A stretch of DNA of 42,481 bases. Origin: an uncultured Flavobacteriales bacterium (lineage in GTDB: Bacteria; Bacteroidota; Bacteroidia; Flavobacteriales_D; Sanyastnellaceae). This document shows, one piece after another, positions 1 through 9,532 of the stretch (position 1 is its first letter; every line of letters starts with the position of its first letter). A program made the position numbers and the translations under genes. The notes beneath the pieces were generated by a model, which saw only the letters and a list, made by a program, of their open reading frames with translations, was not told where the DNA came from and did no database searches. The stretch is taken from the NCBI GenBank assembly GCA_905478795.1, contig CAJQJX010000031.1, positions 1 to 42,481 on the forward strand, in the 5' to 3' direction.

Positions 1-2
1 AG

Positions 3-1253
3 GCCGCGAGCAATTCGCGCGAAATCATCGCTTCTGGTTTTCCTCAAGTCAGTGGTTCCATTGAATACAACCGATACATCGACATTCCCACTCAAGTATC
101 CAGCGGGGACGTTTTCGGCTTTCCAGACTACCTGACCGCTTTTCTCGGAGGCGTCGCGCAGGCTACTGGCGTGCCCTTGGATGCCCCGCCCGCTGACCCC
201 AACGCCATTCAAGAATTTCAGTTTGGGGCCACCCAAACCATGACGGCCGGCATCACCGCCACTCAGCTCATCTTTAGCCCGAGTTATTTCGTAGGCATCC
301 AAGCGGCCAAGGCTTATGCCAGCGCAATGGAAGCCTCTGAGTCAAAGTCTGTGGCCGATGCACGTCAGGCTGCAGGTGAAGGTTATGCTGCGGCATTGGC
401 AGCCCAAGAAAACGTGGCCATTCTCAAAGCAGCAGAAGCCTTGGCAGCAGAGGCTTTGGGCCAAACCCGCGCCCTTGTGGCAGAAGGCCTCGCCGAGTCC
501 ACCGACGCCGACCAATTGGAACTGGCTTTGTCCGAGATGACACAGCAGCGCGCCACCGCGGAGAGCATGGCATCCGTCGCACTGGATGCCTTGAAGTTCA
601 CCGTAGGTATGCCGGTAAAAACCACAGTCATCCTTGCCGACAGCTTCGAGTCACTGTCCAACGCCTTTACCGGGGCTGCCGTCCTCGGCACCCCCTTTGA
701 CGCGATGCGCTTGCCTGGAATCCAGTCACAATCCAAAAACCTGGAGCTCTCTGAACTCGGCATCCGCAACGAAAAAGCAGCAGGAATGCCCAGCATTGGC
801 GCATTTTACACGAACCAACGCAACGCCCAACGCGATGCCTTTGACTTCTTCGGAGAAGGAAGCTGGTACCCCATTCAATTGGTGGGTGTTCAAATGAACA
901 TCCCCATTTGGTCCAGCTTCGGAGGGAAGGAAAAAGTGCTTCAAGCGCAATTGACCCGGGACCGCGCTGCAACCGCCCTCGAACAGGTCACCGAGGCGGC
1001 CACCCTTGAATACCGCGCCGCCCGTTCCGAATACAACTCCAGCCTTGAACAGCGCATGCAAGCCCAGCGCGGACTCGATCTCGCCGAACGCATTCTGGAC
1101 CGCACGCGTATCCGTTTCCAAGAAGGGGTCGCCAGCAGCTTTGACATGACCCAGGCCCAAAATCAACTGGTCAGCGCGCAAGCCAACCACGCGCAAGCCA
1201 CCCTTCGTTGGTTCAACGCCCACCTCCGCCTCGAACGTTCCCTCAACGCCTGA
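3..1253 (+). CDS. TolC-family outer-membrane efflux channel (5' end outside the window)
   Basis: This is the outer-membrane channel of a tripartite efflux pump. The reading frame is open from base 3 with no stop, so the gene begins upstream of the window; the GTG at 171 is an internal codon and not the start. About 416 codons are visible. The sequence is rich in Ala, Gln and Glu with long heptad-like helices, for example the stretch around bases 340-560 and the C-terminal part rich in QNQL, SAQAN and LRLE. This is the alternating coiled-coil and beta pattern of the OEP repeats of TolC. The stop is followed 5 bases later by the start of a lipoprotein adaptor and then an RND permease, which fixes the role. 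The substrate cannot be told from sequence. Confidence 0.88.
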   Translation, partial: AASNSREIIASGFPQVSGSIEYNRYIDIPTQVSSGDVFGFPDYLTAFLGGVAQATGVPLDAPPADPNAIQEFQFGATQTMTAGITATQLIFSPSYFVGIQAAKAYASAMEASESKSVADARQAAGEGYAAALAAQENVAILKAAEALAAEALGQTRALVAEGLAESTDADQLELALSEMTQQRATAESMASVALDALKFTVGMPVKTTVILADSFESLSNAFTGAAVLGTPFDAMRLPGIQSQSKNLELSELGIRNEKAAGMPSIGAFYTNQRNAQRDAFDFFGEGSWYPIQLVGVQMNIPIWSSFGGKEKVLQAQLTRDRAATALEQVTEAATLEYRAARSEYNSSLEQRMQAQRGLDLAERILDRTRIRFQEGVASSFDMTQAQNQLVSAQANHAQATLRWFNAHLRLERSLNA

Positions 1254-1258
1254 TCAAC

Positions 1259-2302
1259 ATGATCCGCACATCCCTCTTCCTTTCCACCGCCCTCTTGCTC
1301 ACAGCATGCGGCGGTTCCGCTCCAGAGAGCGCCCCTGAAGCATCAGAAGCCAATGCCTCCGCGGCATCTGAAGCGCGCAAAGTCACCACCCTCGAGGCCA
1401 CTCCTGCGCCGTTCGACCACTTCTTTACCGTCCAAGGCAACGTAGAGACTGACCGCCTCGCTCAGGTCTTCCCTATGACCCAAGGAACCGTTTTGCGCAT
1501 CCGTGTGAACGAAGGTGAGACCGTCAGAAAAGGACAGGTCTTGCTGGAACTTGACAATGACGCAGTCGCCCGTAACCAAGACGAACTGGATACCCGCCTG
1601 AGCCTCGCCAAGGATGTTCTATCCCGGCAAGAGCGCTTGTGGGAACAAGGCATCGGCACTGAAGTGCAGCTCTTGGAGGCCCGCACCAACGTCAAGGCCT
1701 TGGAAGAGAGCATCGCAGCCTTTTCTGAGCAGGTCGACTTTGGCAAAGTGACCGCCCCTTTTGCCGGTATCGTCGACCGGATCTTCGCCAAAGAAGGGGG
1801 CATGGCCTCTCCCATGCAGCCTGTTGCTCGGGTGATCGACCTCAGCGATATGTATGTGCGGGCAATGGTGAGTGACCACTACCTCGGCAAGATTGAAGTC
1901 GGCCAACGCGTGAACATCTCAATGACAGGTCGTGCAAGCCTCACCAGCGCCATTTCTCGGGTGGGGCGCTTCATCGAGCCTGCCAACCGCACCTTCGAAG
2001 TTGTTGTTCCTGTGCCCGCCAACACCGACTTATTGCCCAATGAGTTTGCCGCGCTTCACATCAACGACCTGCACTTGGACAGCGCGATTTCGTTGCCATC
2101 CAGCCTCATTCTCCAAAACCGAGAGGGGCTGGACTTCGTGTACACCATCCAAGGGGGCAAGGCCACCCGACAACCCGTTCAAACTGGGTCCTCTACTGCT
2201 GACCGCGTCCTGATCCTTGAGGGTGTTGTCCCCGGCATGCCCATCATCGACCGAGGCTCCGGTCAAGTTGTGGAAGGCGAAGCCGTCCAGATCATCCGCT
2301 GA
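1259..2302 (+). CDS. RND efflux periplasmic adaptor (membrane fusion lipoprotein)
   Basis: This adaptor should link the RND permease to the TolC-like channel. I chose the ATG at 1259 because it begins a clear lipoprotein signal peptide (MIRTSLFL...LLLTAC, lipobox Cys at residue 17). Upstream in-frame codons lie inside the preceding gene. The protein is 347 residues. A barrel-sandwich half (GTVLRIRVNEGETVRKGQVL, about residues 75-95) is followed by an alpha-hairpin with NQDELDTRLSLAK and EQGIGTEVQLLEA. The second sandwich half carries VTAPFAGIVDRIFAKEGG, and a beta-barrel region follows. These are the HlyD/AcrA-type signatures. It lies 5 bases after the channel gene and 29 bases before the permease, so all three are probably on one transcript. 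Lipid anchoring is inferred from the lipobox. Confidence 0.93.
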   Translation: MIRTSLFLSTALLLTACGGSAPESAPEASEANASAASEARKVTTLEATPAPFDHFFTVQGNVETDRLAQVFPMTQGTVLRIRVNEGETVRKGQVLLELDNDAVARNQDELDTRLSLAKDVLSRQERLWEQGIGTEVQLLEARTNVKALEESIAAFSEQVDFGKVTAPFAGIVDRIFAKEGGMASPMQPVARVIDLSDMYVRAMVSDHYLGKIEVGQRVNISMTGRASLTSAISRVGRFIEPANRTFEVVVPVPANTDLLPNEFAALHINDLHLDSAISLPSSLILQNREGLDFVYTIQGGKATRQPVQTGSSTADRVLILEGVVPGMPIIDRGSGQVVEGEAVQIIR

Positions 2303-2331
2303 ATCCGCCGTAATCAAGCGACCCCAACCCC

Positions 2332-5300
2332 ATGGACTCTAAGCAACCCAAGGAATTCGGCCTGAGCACAGCATCGATTAAAAACCGCACCACCGTGGCG
2401 GTCTTGATCGTGATCATTTTGATCTCCGGCATTTCCTCCTACATCACCGTGCCCAAGGAGAGCTTCCCCGAAGTGGTCGTTCCTGAAGTCTTTGTAGGCA
2501 CTCCCTACCCTGGCAACAGTCCCGGGGACATCGAGAAGCTCATCACCCGCCCCATTGAAAAAGAGCTCAAAGGCATAACGGGCATCGATAAAATCATCTC
2601 CACGAGCCAACAAGGGTATAGCTCCATTGACATCAAGTTCGACTTCTCGGTGACACCAGAGGTGGCATTGAGAAAGGTCAAGGACAAGGTGGACATCGCC
2701 ATGAGCGACCCCAGCTTTCCCGATGATTTGCCCAGTGACCCCAACATCTTTGACTTGAACTTCACGGAGTTGGTACCGGTCATGCAGGTCAACCTTTCTG
2801 GAGATTACCCCATCGACCAACTCGAGGACTACGCCGATATTCTTCAAGAACGCATTGAAGACGTTGAGCAAATCAACGAAGCCGAAATCCGGGGCGTCAA
2901 CGCCAAAGAAATGGAGGTCGAAGTGGACCACCTTCGGGCCGAAGCCATGCTCGTCAGCTTCAACGATATCGCCCAAGCCATCGGTCAAGAAAACCTGTCC
3001 ATTTCCGGAGGAGACATCCTCATGGATGGGCGCCGACGCACCGTTCAGGTCGTGGGTGACTTCCGCGACGCCCAAGACTTGGAGACCATCATTGTCAAGG
3101 CCGAAGGAGGGCAGCCTGTCTACCTCCGCGACGTGGCCAACGTGCGTTTTGTGGACCAAGAACCCACCAGTTTCGCCCGAGAATGGGGGAATCCCGTGGT
3201 GTCGCTCGACGTTAGAAAAAGGGCAGGTGAGAACCTCATCATCGCTTCCAATGAAATCAACCGCATCATTGAGGAAGCCAAGGCCGAGTTCTTGCCTTCT
3301 GACCTCAACGTGAGCATCACCTCGGACCAGTCCGACCAAACCCGAACTCAGGTTGACGAACTACAAAACAGCATCATCCTCGGCGTCTTGCTTGTGGTCG
3401 GTGTGCTGCTCTTCTTCCTGGGCCTGCGCAACGCCCTCTTCGTAGGGGTGGCGATTCCGCTGTCCATGTTCCTGAGTTTCGCCATCCTCAACGCATTGGG
3501 CATCACCTTCAATGTCATGGTGCTCTTTGCATTGGTACTGGCCCTAGGAATGCTCGTAGACAATGGCATCGTGGTCGTAGAAAACATCTATCGACTGATG
3601 GATGAAGGAATGTCGCCATTCGATGCCGCGCGCTATGGCGTGGGCGAAGTGGCTTGGCCCATCATCGCGTCTACTGCGACGACACTCGCCGCATTTCTTC
3701 CTCTGGCGATTTGGCCCGGCATCATCGGAGAGTTCATGAAATACCTGCCGATGACCCTCATCATCGTCTTGTCCTCGTCCCTCTTCATCGCCTTGGTGAT
3801 CAACCCCATGTTGACGAGCCTCTACATGCGGGTGGAAGAAGCGGAAATGAACGTGCGCCGGCTGTTCATCACCACCGGCATTCTATTCGTTGTGGGGCTG
3901 CTCCTGCTGGGCGCCGGATGGAACACCCTGGGCAACCTCTTCGTGCTCGGCGGCGTCATTGGCTTGCTCAACCGGTACCTCTTGACACCTGCTACCGCTT
4001 GGTTTCAAAACAAGCTCCTTCCCGCCTTGGAGAACAGCTATGAGCGCCTGCTGCGTTTCTCGCTCCGCGGCGCCAAGCCTTGGTTGTTCTTCTACGGCAT
4101 GATCGGACTGTTGTTTGCATCCCTCGTGCTGTTGGGCATGTTCCCACCCAAGGTGGAGTTCTTCCCACAAAACGAGCCGCAGTATGTCAACGTCTACATC
4201 GACATGCCCATCGGCACGGACATCGAGGAGACCAACCGGGTCACCCAAGAGGTCGAGGGCATGGTCATGAAGGCCATCAACCGCCCCGAATTTCTCCAGG
4301 AAGGAGAAAACGGAGAAGCGGAGCAATTTTTGGTCAACTCTGTCATCGCCCAAGTTGGTGAAGGCACTTCCGACCCTGCCGAGGGGCCACAGCTGGGCGC
4401 TACCCCCAACAAAGGCCGCATCACGGTGAGCTTCTTGAAGTTCCAAGACCGCCAAGGCCTCAGGACCAACGATGTGCTCAACGCCATCCGCGACGAAGTC
4501 AAGGGCTATCCCGACGCCCTCATCCGTGCGACCAAGAACTCCGACGGTCCACCGCAGGGATTGCCCATCAACCTCGAAATCACCAGTGCCGATTACGAGA
4601 CGGCACTCGCCTACGCCGATGGCATGAAGCGCTTCATTGAATCCACGGGGATCCAAGGAGTGGAGGGTCTGAAACTCGACGTCGAAAAGTCCAAACCGGA
4701 AATGCCCATCACCATCGACCGCGACAAAGCCCGCCGTTATGGTTTGAGCACACAGCAAATCGGGTACGGCATCCGCAGCGCCCTCTTCGGACGCGAAGTC
4801 AGCCGGTACAAGGACGGCGAAGACGATTACCCCATCAACCTGAGGTTTTCAGATGCCTACCGCAACAACGCTGACGCGTTGATGAACCAAAAAATCATCT
4901 TCCGCAGTGCCTCGGACGGCCAAATCAAGGAAGTGCCCATCTCCGCAGTGGCCACAGCAGGGCGGTCCACCACCTACAACGCCATCAAGCGCAAGGACCT
5001 CGACCGCACGGTGACCTTGTCTTCCAATGTCCTCGGCGGTTACAACGCCAACGAGGTCGTGGCCGCCATCAAGGACGCCATGAGCAACTACCCCGCTCAA
5101 GACGGCGTCCAATGGGAATTCACCGGCCAACAAGAAGAGCAGGCCAAGGAAATGGCCTTCCTGTCCAAGGCATTGGTCATCGCGCTGTTCCTCATCTTCT
5201 TGATCATCGTGGCCCAATTCAACAGCATCTCCACGCCCTTCATCATCGGATTCAGCGTACTGTTCTCGCTCACGGGCGTGTTCTTGGGTCTGGTGGTGTT

Positions 5301-5778
5301 CCGCCAGGACTTCGTGATCATCATGACCATGATCGGCATCATCTCTCTAGCGGGCGTGGTGGTCAACAACGCCATCGTGCTCATCGACTACACCAACCTG
5401 CTCTTTGACCGCAAAAAGCGGGAGTTGGGGTTGGGTGAAGACGATCCCCTACCCTTTATTGAAATCGTCCCCTTGATCATACAAGGCGGACGCACCCGCC
5501 TGCGTCCCGTGCTCCTGACCGCCATCACCACGGTCCTTGGATTGCTTCCGCTGGCCATCGGCATCAATGTGGACTTCGTGAGCCTCTTGGCTGAGTACGA
5601 CCCCAAGATCTACATCGGAGGTGACAACAACATTTTCTGGAAGCCCATGAGCTGGGCCATCATTTATGGTTTGACGTTTGCCACCTTCCTCACGCTGGTC
5701 ATTGTGCCCATCATGATGTGGTACTTGACCCGTGCGGACTACAAGTGGCTTAAGCGCCTTCCCGTAGACCCCGCATAA
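2332..5778 (+). CDS. RND-family efflux permease (AcrB/CzcA-like)
   Basis: This is the proton-driven inner-membrane pump of the tripartite system. It has 1148 residues, about 100 longer than AcrB. The N-terminal TM1 is followed by a porter domain (residues about 60-330), then TM2-TM6. The TM4 proton-relay motif reads GMLVDNGIVVVEN, with Asp410 followed by Asn411, where AcrB has two Asp residues; D-N is common in Bacteroidota pumps. The TM10 counterpart GVVVNNAIVLIDY is at about residue 1008. Two extra hydrophobic segments (about residues 509-530 and 534-553) lie between the first and second membrane halves and account for much of the extra length. A hydrophilic insertion precedes the last TM helix. 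Start ATG 2332 is 29 bases after the adaptor. The substrate class (drug, lipid or metal) cannot be assigned. Confidence 0.95.
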   Translation: MDSKQPKEFGLSTASIKNRTTVAVLIVIILISGISSYITVPKESFPEVVVPEVFVGTPYPGNSPGDIEKLITRPIEKELKGITGIDKIISTSQQGYSSIDIKFDFSVTPEVALRKVKDKVDIAMSDPSFPDDLPSDPNIFDLNFTELVPVMQVNLSGDYPIDQLEDYADILQERIEDVEQINEAEIRGVNAKEMEVEVDHLRAEAMLVSFNDIAQAIGQENLSISGGDILMDGRRRTVQVVGDFRDAQDLETIIVKAEGGQPVYLRDVANVRFVDQEPTSFAREWGNPVVSLDVRKRAGENLIIASNEINRIIEEAKAEFLPSDLNVSITSDQSDQTRTQVDELQNSIILGVLLVVGVLLFFLGLRNALFVGVAIPLSMFLSFAILNALGITFNVMVLFALVLALGMLVDNGIVVVENIYRLMDEGMSPFDAARYGVGEVAWPIIASTATTLAAFLPLAIWPGIIGEFMKYLPMTLIIVLSSSLFIALVINPMLTSLYMRVEEAEMNVRRLFITTGILFVVGLLLLGAGWNTLGNLFVLGGVIGLLNRYLLTPATAWFQNKLLPALENSYERLLRFSLRGAKPWLFFYGMIGLLFASLVLLGMFPPKVEFFPQNEPQYVNVYIDMPIGTDIEETNRVTQEVEGMVMKAINRPEFLQEGENGEAEQFLVNSVIAQVGEGTSDPAEGPQLGATPNKGRITVSFLKFQDRQGLRTNDVLNAIRDEVKGYPDALIRATKNSDGPPQGLPINLEITSADYETALAYADGMKRFIESTGIQGVEGLKLDVEKSKPEMPITIDRDKARRYGLSTQQIGYGIRSALFGREVSRYKDGEDDYPINLRFSDAYRNNADALMNQKIIFRSASDGQIKEVPISAVATAGRSTTYNAIKRKDLDRTVTLSSNVLGGYNANEVVAAIKDAMSNYPAQDGVQWEFTGQQEEQAKEMAFLSKALVIALFLIFLIIVAQFNSISTPFIIGFSVLFSLTGVFLGLVVFRQDFVIIMTMIGIISLAGVVVNNAIVLIDYTNLLFDRKKRELGLGEDDPLPFIEIVPLIIQGGRTRLRPVLLTAITTVLGLLPLAIGINVDFVSLLAEYDPKIYIGGDNNIFWKPMSWAIIYGLTFATFLTLVIVPIMMWYLTRADYKWLKRLPVDPA

Positions 5779-5791
5779 CCTCGCCTGCTCG

Positions 5792-6832
5792 ATGCCCTAC
5801 AACACCTTGCTCATCACCGGCGTCACCGGTTTTCTCGGTGGTCACATGACACTGGAGGCCCTGCGCCAAGGACACACCGTGCGCGGAACGCTGCGCTCCA
5901 TGGAGCGTGCCGATTCCGTCAGGAAGATGCTGGCATCGCACCTCGGTGAAAATGCAGAAGAAGCCCTGCAGCGGCTCACTTTTCACGAAGCCGACCTACT
6001 GAAACCCACGGGATGGCGCGGTGCGGCTGCCGGCTGCGACGCCGCATTGCATGTTGCATCTCCCTTCCCCTTGGGGGTTCCCAAGGACGAGCAAGAGATC
6101 ATCGGGCCCGCTCGAAAAGGGCTCCAGCATGTGTTCGAAGCCTGTGCTGCAGAAGGCGTCAAACGGTTTGTGCACACCTCATCTACCGTCGCCATCGTGT
6201 ACGGCCATGGTCGTGAAAAAACCAACTTCACAGAAAATGACTGGACCCAACTCGATGGGGGCATGATCACGGCCTACATCAAGAGTAAAACCCAAGCCGA
6301 ACAAGACCTGTGGATGATGGCCAAGCAACAACCAGACATGGCCGTTTCCGCCGTCAACCCCGGCTTCATTTTCGGGCCCATCCTCGACAGAAAGGACGCA
6401 GGCACCAGTGGCGATGTCATCCTCAAAATGATGCGCGGTGAATTTCCTGGCGTCCCCCAATTGGGCTACCCCACCGTCGACGTCCGCGATGTGGTAAGCC
6501 TGCACTTTTTGGTGCTCAACGACGCCGGCGCCGCCGGCGAGCGGTTTGCCGCCACCGCCAACACCCTGCCCTTTCGGGATTTGGCAAAGGCCCTCAAGCG
6601 CGCCTTCCCCACAGAAGGCCGCAAAGTGGGCACCCTCGCCATGCCCAACTTCTTGGTTCGATTCTTCGCTGCGTTCGACCCTTCGCTGCGTGTGGTCCTC
6701 GCAGAATTGGGCTTCATGGCCAACGTATCCTCCGACAAGGCGCACCAACGGTACGGCTGGAAACCCCGGTCAGCTGAGGATGCCGGTGTCGCGATGGCCC
6801 AAAGTCTCATCGATCTGGGGTATCTCGACTGA
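5792..6832 (+). CDS. NAD(P)-dependent epimerase/dehydratase-like reductase (extended SDR)
   Basis: This is a cytoplasmic oxidoreductase of the extended short-chain dehydrogenase type, 346 residues. The dinucleotide-binding motif TGVTGFLGG lies at residues 9-17, and the catalytic Tyr-x3-Lys is in AYIKSKTQAE near residue 165. The overall arrangement, with VHTSSTVAIVYG and NPGFIFGP, resembles dihydroflavonol/cinnamoyl reductase-like enzymes that reduce ketones or aldehydes on small molecules. The true substrate is unknown. It begins 13 bases after the RND permease on the same strand, so it is probably co-transcribed with the pump. That could mean detoxification or processing of an exported compound, but the link is only positional. 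Confidence 0.88.
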   Translation: MPYNTLLITGVTGFLGGHMTLEALRQGHTVRGTLRSMERADSVRKMLASHLGENAEEALQRLTFHEADLLKPTGWRGAAAGCDAALHVASPFPLGVPKDEQEIIGPARKGLQHVFEACAAEGVKRFVHTSSTVAIVYGHGREKTNFTENDWTQLDGGMITAYIKSKTQAEQDLWMMAKQQPDMAVSAVNPGFIFGPILDRKDAGTSGDVILKMMRGEFPGVPQLGYPTVDVRDVVSLHFLVLNDAGAAGERFAATANTLPFRDLAKALKRAFPTEGRKVGTLAMPNFLVRFFAAFDPSLRVVLAELGFMANVSSDKAHQRYGWKPRSAEDAGVAMAQSLIDLGYLD

Positions 6833-6883
6833 TTCCCTCATCGCCGCTCTAAATTCGCACCCACGGAACCTGACCGGCACACG

Positions 6884-8785
6884 ATGAGTGACCTTCTCCA
6901 ACACGAGTGTGGCATAGCCCTTCTCCGGCTCAAAAAGCCACTTCAGTATTACATCGACCATTATGGGACGGCCTTTTATGGCCTGAACAAGATGTACCTC
7001 TTGATGGAAAAACAGCGGAACCGCGGGCAAGATGGCGTGGGCCTCGCCAACGTGAAGCTGTCTGTTCCACCTGGACACCGCTACCTCAGCCGATCGCGTT
7101 CCGTCGCCAAGCAGCCCATTGAAGACTTGTTTTCTCAGGTCTTGGGGCGTTTCGCCGATGCCCAAGAGCACCAGCGCGACAAACTCAAAGACGCAGAATG
7201 GCTGCAAAAGGAGTTTGCTTTTACCGGAGAAGTCTTTTTGGGCCATCTGCGCTACGGCACATATGGGCGGAACACCATCGAAAGGGTGCACCCTTTCCTC
7301 AGGCAAAACAACTGGAGGAGCCGCACATTGGCCCTTGCAGGCAACTTTAACCTCACCAATGTCGACGAGCTCTTTGACGTCCTGGTAGGTCTCGGCCAGC
7401 ACCCCAAAGAGAAAGCCGACACGGTAACCGTACTCGAAAAAGTGGGGCATTTCCTAGACGAAGAGGTCGAGGCCCGGTTCCGCGACTTTAAGGAGCAAGG
7501 CCACGAAAACCACGAAATAAGCGACCTCATAGCCCAAAACCTAGACGTTGAGAAGGTGCTGACCAAAGCCTCCGAGGCTTGGGACGGCGGATATGTGATG
7601 GGCGGAATTATTGGCACAGGTGACGCCTTTATAGCCCGGGATCCCAACGGCATACGTCCTTGTTTTTGGTACGAAGACGATGAGGTGGTGGTCGCCGCTT
7701 CTGAGCGCCCTGTTATTCAAACGGCATTCAACGCGACCAAGTCACAAGTGCACGAATTGGAACCCGGTGAAGCGCTGATCATTGGCCAAGATGGCGCCAC
7801 CAAGATCAAGCAAGTCAGGCCCGCCGCCGAACGGACACCTTGCAGCTTTGAGCGCATCTACTTTTCAAGGGGGAACGATGCCGACATCTATCAAGAGCGC
7901 ATGGCCCTTGGTGAAAGCCTCGTGCCCAAGGTGCTCGAAGCCATTGAACACGACATTGACTCCACCGTATTCAGCTTTATCCCCAATACCGCCGAGACCT
8001 CTTTCTACGGGCTTGTGAAGGGAATAGAGAGCCACCTGAATCAGAGTAAAATCGAGCGGATTATTGGCTTAGGAAAATCCCCAGACCCCACCGAAATCAA
8101 AGCCATTCTTGAGGAGCGCCCCCGGGTAGACAAGGTGGCATTGAAGGACGCCAAGCTCAGAACATTCATTGCGGATGATGGCGCCCGAGACGACCTGGTC
8201 GCCCATGCCTACGACATCACATACGGCACTGTAGAACGCCACAAAGACCAATTGGTGGTCATTGACGACAGCATAGTTCGCGGCACAACGTTGAAGCGCA
8301 GCATTTTGCGCATCCTCGATCGGCTCGACCCCAAGCGGATTGTTGTCGTCAGCAGCGCGCCCCAAATCCGTTACCCCGATTGTTATGGCATCGACATGGC
8401 CAAAATGGGTGATTTCATTGCCTTTCAAGCCGCCATTGCCCTGCACAAGGAGCGCGGAAACGAAGGCTTGATCGACGAGGTTTATCAAGCCTGCCTGGCC
8501 GAACTCAAAAAGCCCTACGCCGAGCAACGCAACGTGGTCAAGCCCATCTATGAGAACCTGACTCCTGAAGAGACCGCGGACAAGATTTCAGCCCTGCTCA
8601 CCCCCAAAGGAATGCAAGCCGAAGTCCGCATCATCTATCAAGGAATTCAAGGACTGCACGCGGCAATTCCTGAGCACAAGGGAGACTGGTATTTCACGGG
8701 CAACTTCCCTACCCCGGGTGGCAACCGCGTCGTCAACCGCGCCTTTGTCTTTTGGAAAGAAGGAAGGGCCGACCGCGCCTACTGA
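6884..8785 (+). CDS. purF: Amidophosphoribosyltransferase, long Bacteroidota form
   Basis: This is the first committed enzyme of purine synthesis: glutamine plus PRPP gives phosphoribosylamine. It has 633 residues against about 470-510 in the classic family. The N-terminal glutamine amidotransferase domain has its nucleophile at Cys9 in HECGIALLRL, so a short leader must be removed to expose the N-terminal Cys. Related amidotransferase features are EKQRNRGQDGVG and LGHLRYGTYG. The phosphoribosyltransferase PRPP motif LVVIDDSIVRGTT lies near residue 460. The C-terminal extension of about 100 residues ends in PTPGGNRVVNRAFV. ATG 6884 is 51 bases after the SDR gene. The family assignment is firm. 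Whether this copy is the main PurF or a paralogue cannot be decided from this window. Confidence 0.92.
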   Translation: MSDLLQHECGIALLRLKKPLQYYIDHYGTAFYGLNKMYLLMEKQRNRGQDGVGLANVKLSVPPGHRYLSRSRSVAKQPIEDLFSQVLGRFADAQEHQRDKLKDAEWLQKEFAFTGEVFLGHLRYGTYGRNTIERVHPFLRQNNWRSRTLALAGNFNLTNVDELFDVLVGLGQHPKEKADTVTVLEKVGHFLDEEVEARFRDFKEQGHENHEISDLIAQNLDVEKVLTKASEAWDGGYVMGGIIGTGDAFIARDPNGIRPCFWYEDDEVVVAASERPVIQTAFNATKSQVHELEPGEALIIGQDGATKIKQVRPAAERTPCSFERIYFSRGNDADIYQERMALGESLVPKVLEAIEHDIDSTVFSFIPNTAETSFYGLVKGIESHLNQSKIERIIGLGKSPDPTEIKAILEERPRVDKVALKDAKLRTFIADDGARDDLVAHAYDITYGTVERHKDQLVVIDDSIVRGTTLKRSILRILDRLDPKRIVVVSSAPQIRYPDCYGIDMAKMGDFIAFQAAIALHKERGNEGLIDEVYQACLAELKKPYAEQRNVVKPIYENLTPEETADKISALLTPKGMQAEVRIIYQGIQGLHAAIPEHKGDWYFTGNFPTPGGNRVVNRAFVFWKEGRADRAY

Positions 8786-8839
8786 TGAGGGTTCACAGCG
8801 CCAATGACGCTGCCCAACATCTACTCTAGCCGCCTACTT

Positions 8840-9532
8840 TCACCCTCGGTGCAGCCCGCATTCTTTTGCAGACTGCTCCCACCACCACCGACCCGCCCTT
8901 GGCGACTCTCCTGGCAAGACAGGACGTGTACAAGGTGCACAACCGATGCTCGAGTACCCCATTTTGTACAAGGGGTTCACCGGCACCCCGGTCCACTTCA
9001 CGGCCGCTGAAATTTGAGCGTCCGTCCAATCTAAGAGCGGGTGGAATTTCTGCACCCCCCATTCCGGAGCGGGCTCCACTGCAGTCATGCCAGCGCGGTT
9101 TTCACTGTGGCTTTTTCTCAAGCCCGTTAGCCACCATTCCATGCCTTGACAAGCCTGTTTCAACGGAACGATTTTGCGCATTGAACAGCATGACTTTCTG
9201 GCGCCTACATCTTGATATATGGAAGAGAGGCCGCGCTTTTGATTAAAGCTGTCCACCTCACTTTTATCAGGAACCAATGACCGAATGCTCACTTCAAAGT
9301 GCGCTTCTGTCTCCTTCCAAGTCTGAAGGGTCGCTGGAAAAAGCAGCCCCGTATCCAAAGAGACCATCTCAACGGACAGGCCGGACTCCATCACGGCCCA
9401 AGTCAGCAGTTGATCCTCATGACTAAACGAGGTCGTCAATAAAATCTTACCCTTCCAAGCCTTATTGTCCAGCGTTTGCTGGAGACTGCTCACCAATGAG
9501 TCCAAGCTAGATGTTGCGGATTGTGACACCAT
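8840..9532 (-). CDS. cysH: Phosphoadenylyl/adenylyl-sulfate reductase, Fe-S type
   Basis: This enzyme reduces activated sulfate (APS or PAPS) to sulfite in assimilatory sulfate reduction. It has 230 residues. The Cys-Cys pair at 115-116 (KSCCSMRKIVPL) and the CxxC at 198-201 (SIGCAPCTRPV) are the four ligands of a [4Fe-4S] cluster, which marks the APS-reductase-like branch that can use APS directly. The catalytic Cys225 is in the C-terminal KECGLH motif. The substrate loop LDTGLLFPAT lies near residues 59-68. ATG 9532 lies 41 bases downstream of an Rrf2 regulator on the same strand, so the two are probably an operon. The cysD/cysN sulfurylase genes that often sit beside it are absent here. 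It converges with purF, leaving 54 bases between them. Confidence 0.94.
   Translation of the reverse strand: MVSQSATSSLDSLVSSLQQTLDNKAWKGKILLTTSFSHEDQLLTWAVMESGLSVEMVSLDTGLLFPATLQTWKETEAHFEVSIRSLVPDKSEVDSFNQKRGLSSIYQDVGARKSCCSMRKIVPLKQACQGMEWWLTGLRKSHSENRAGMTAVEPAPEWGVQKFHPLLDWTDAQISAAVKWTGVPVNPLYKMGYSSIGCAPCTRPVLPGESPRAGRWWWEQSAKECGLHRG

Noticed and set aside
171-173. GTG 171 as the start of the TolC-like gene
   Set aside because: The frame stays open and protein-like back to base 3, so this is an internal codon.
2314-3339. 341-codon open frame opposite the RND permease
   Set aside because: It is antisense to a firmly identified gene, has no recognisable domain or signal, and its composition is that of a GC-rich shadow frame.
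3883-4758. 291-codon antisense frame within the RND permease gene
   Set aside because: Same reason: a shadow of a well-supported gene.
8796-8812. CAGCG/CGCTG inverted repeat between purF and cysH
   Set aside because: Five pairs with a 7-base loop and no T run; expected by chance in GC-rich DNA.
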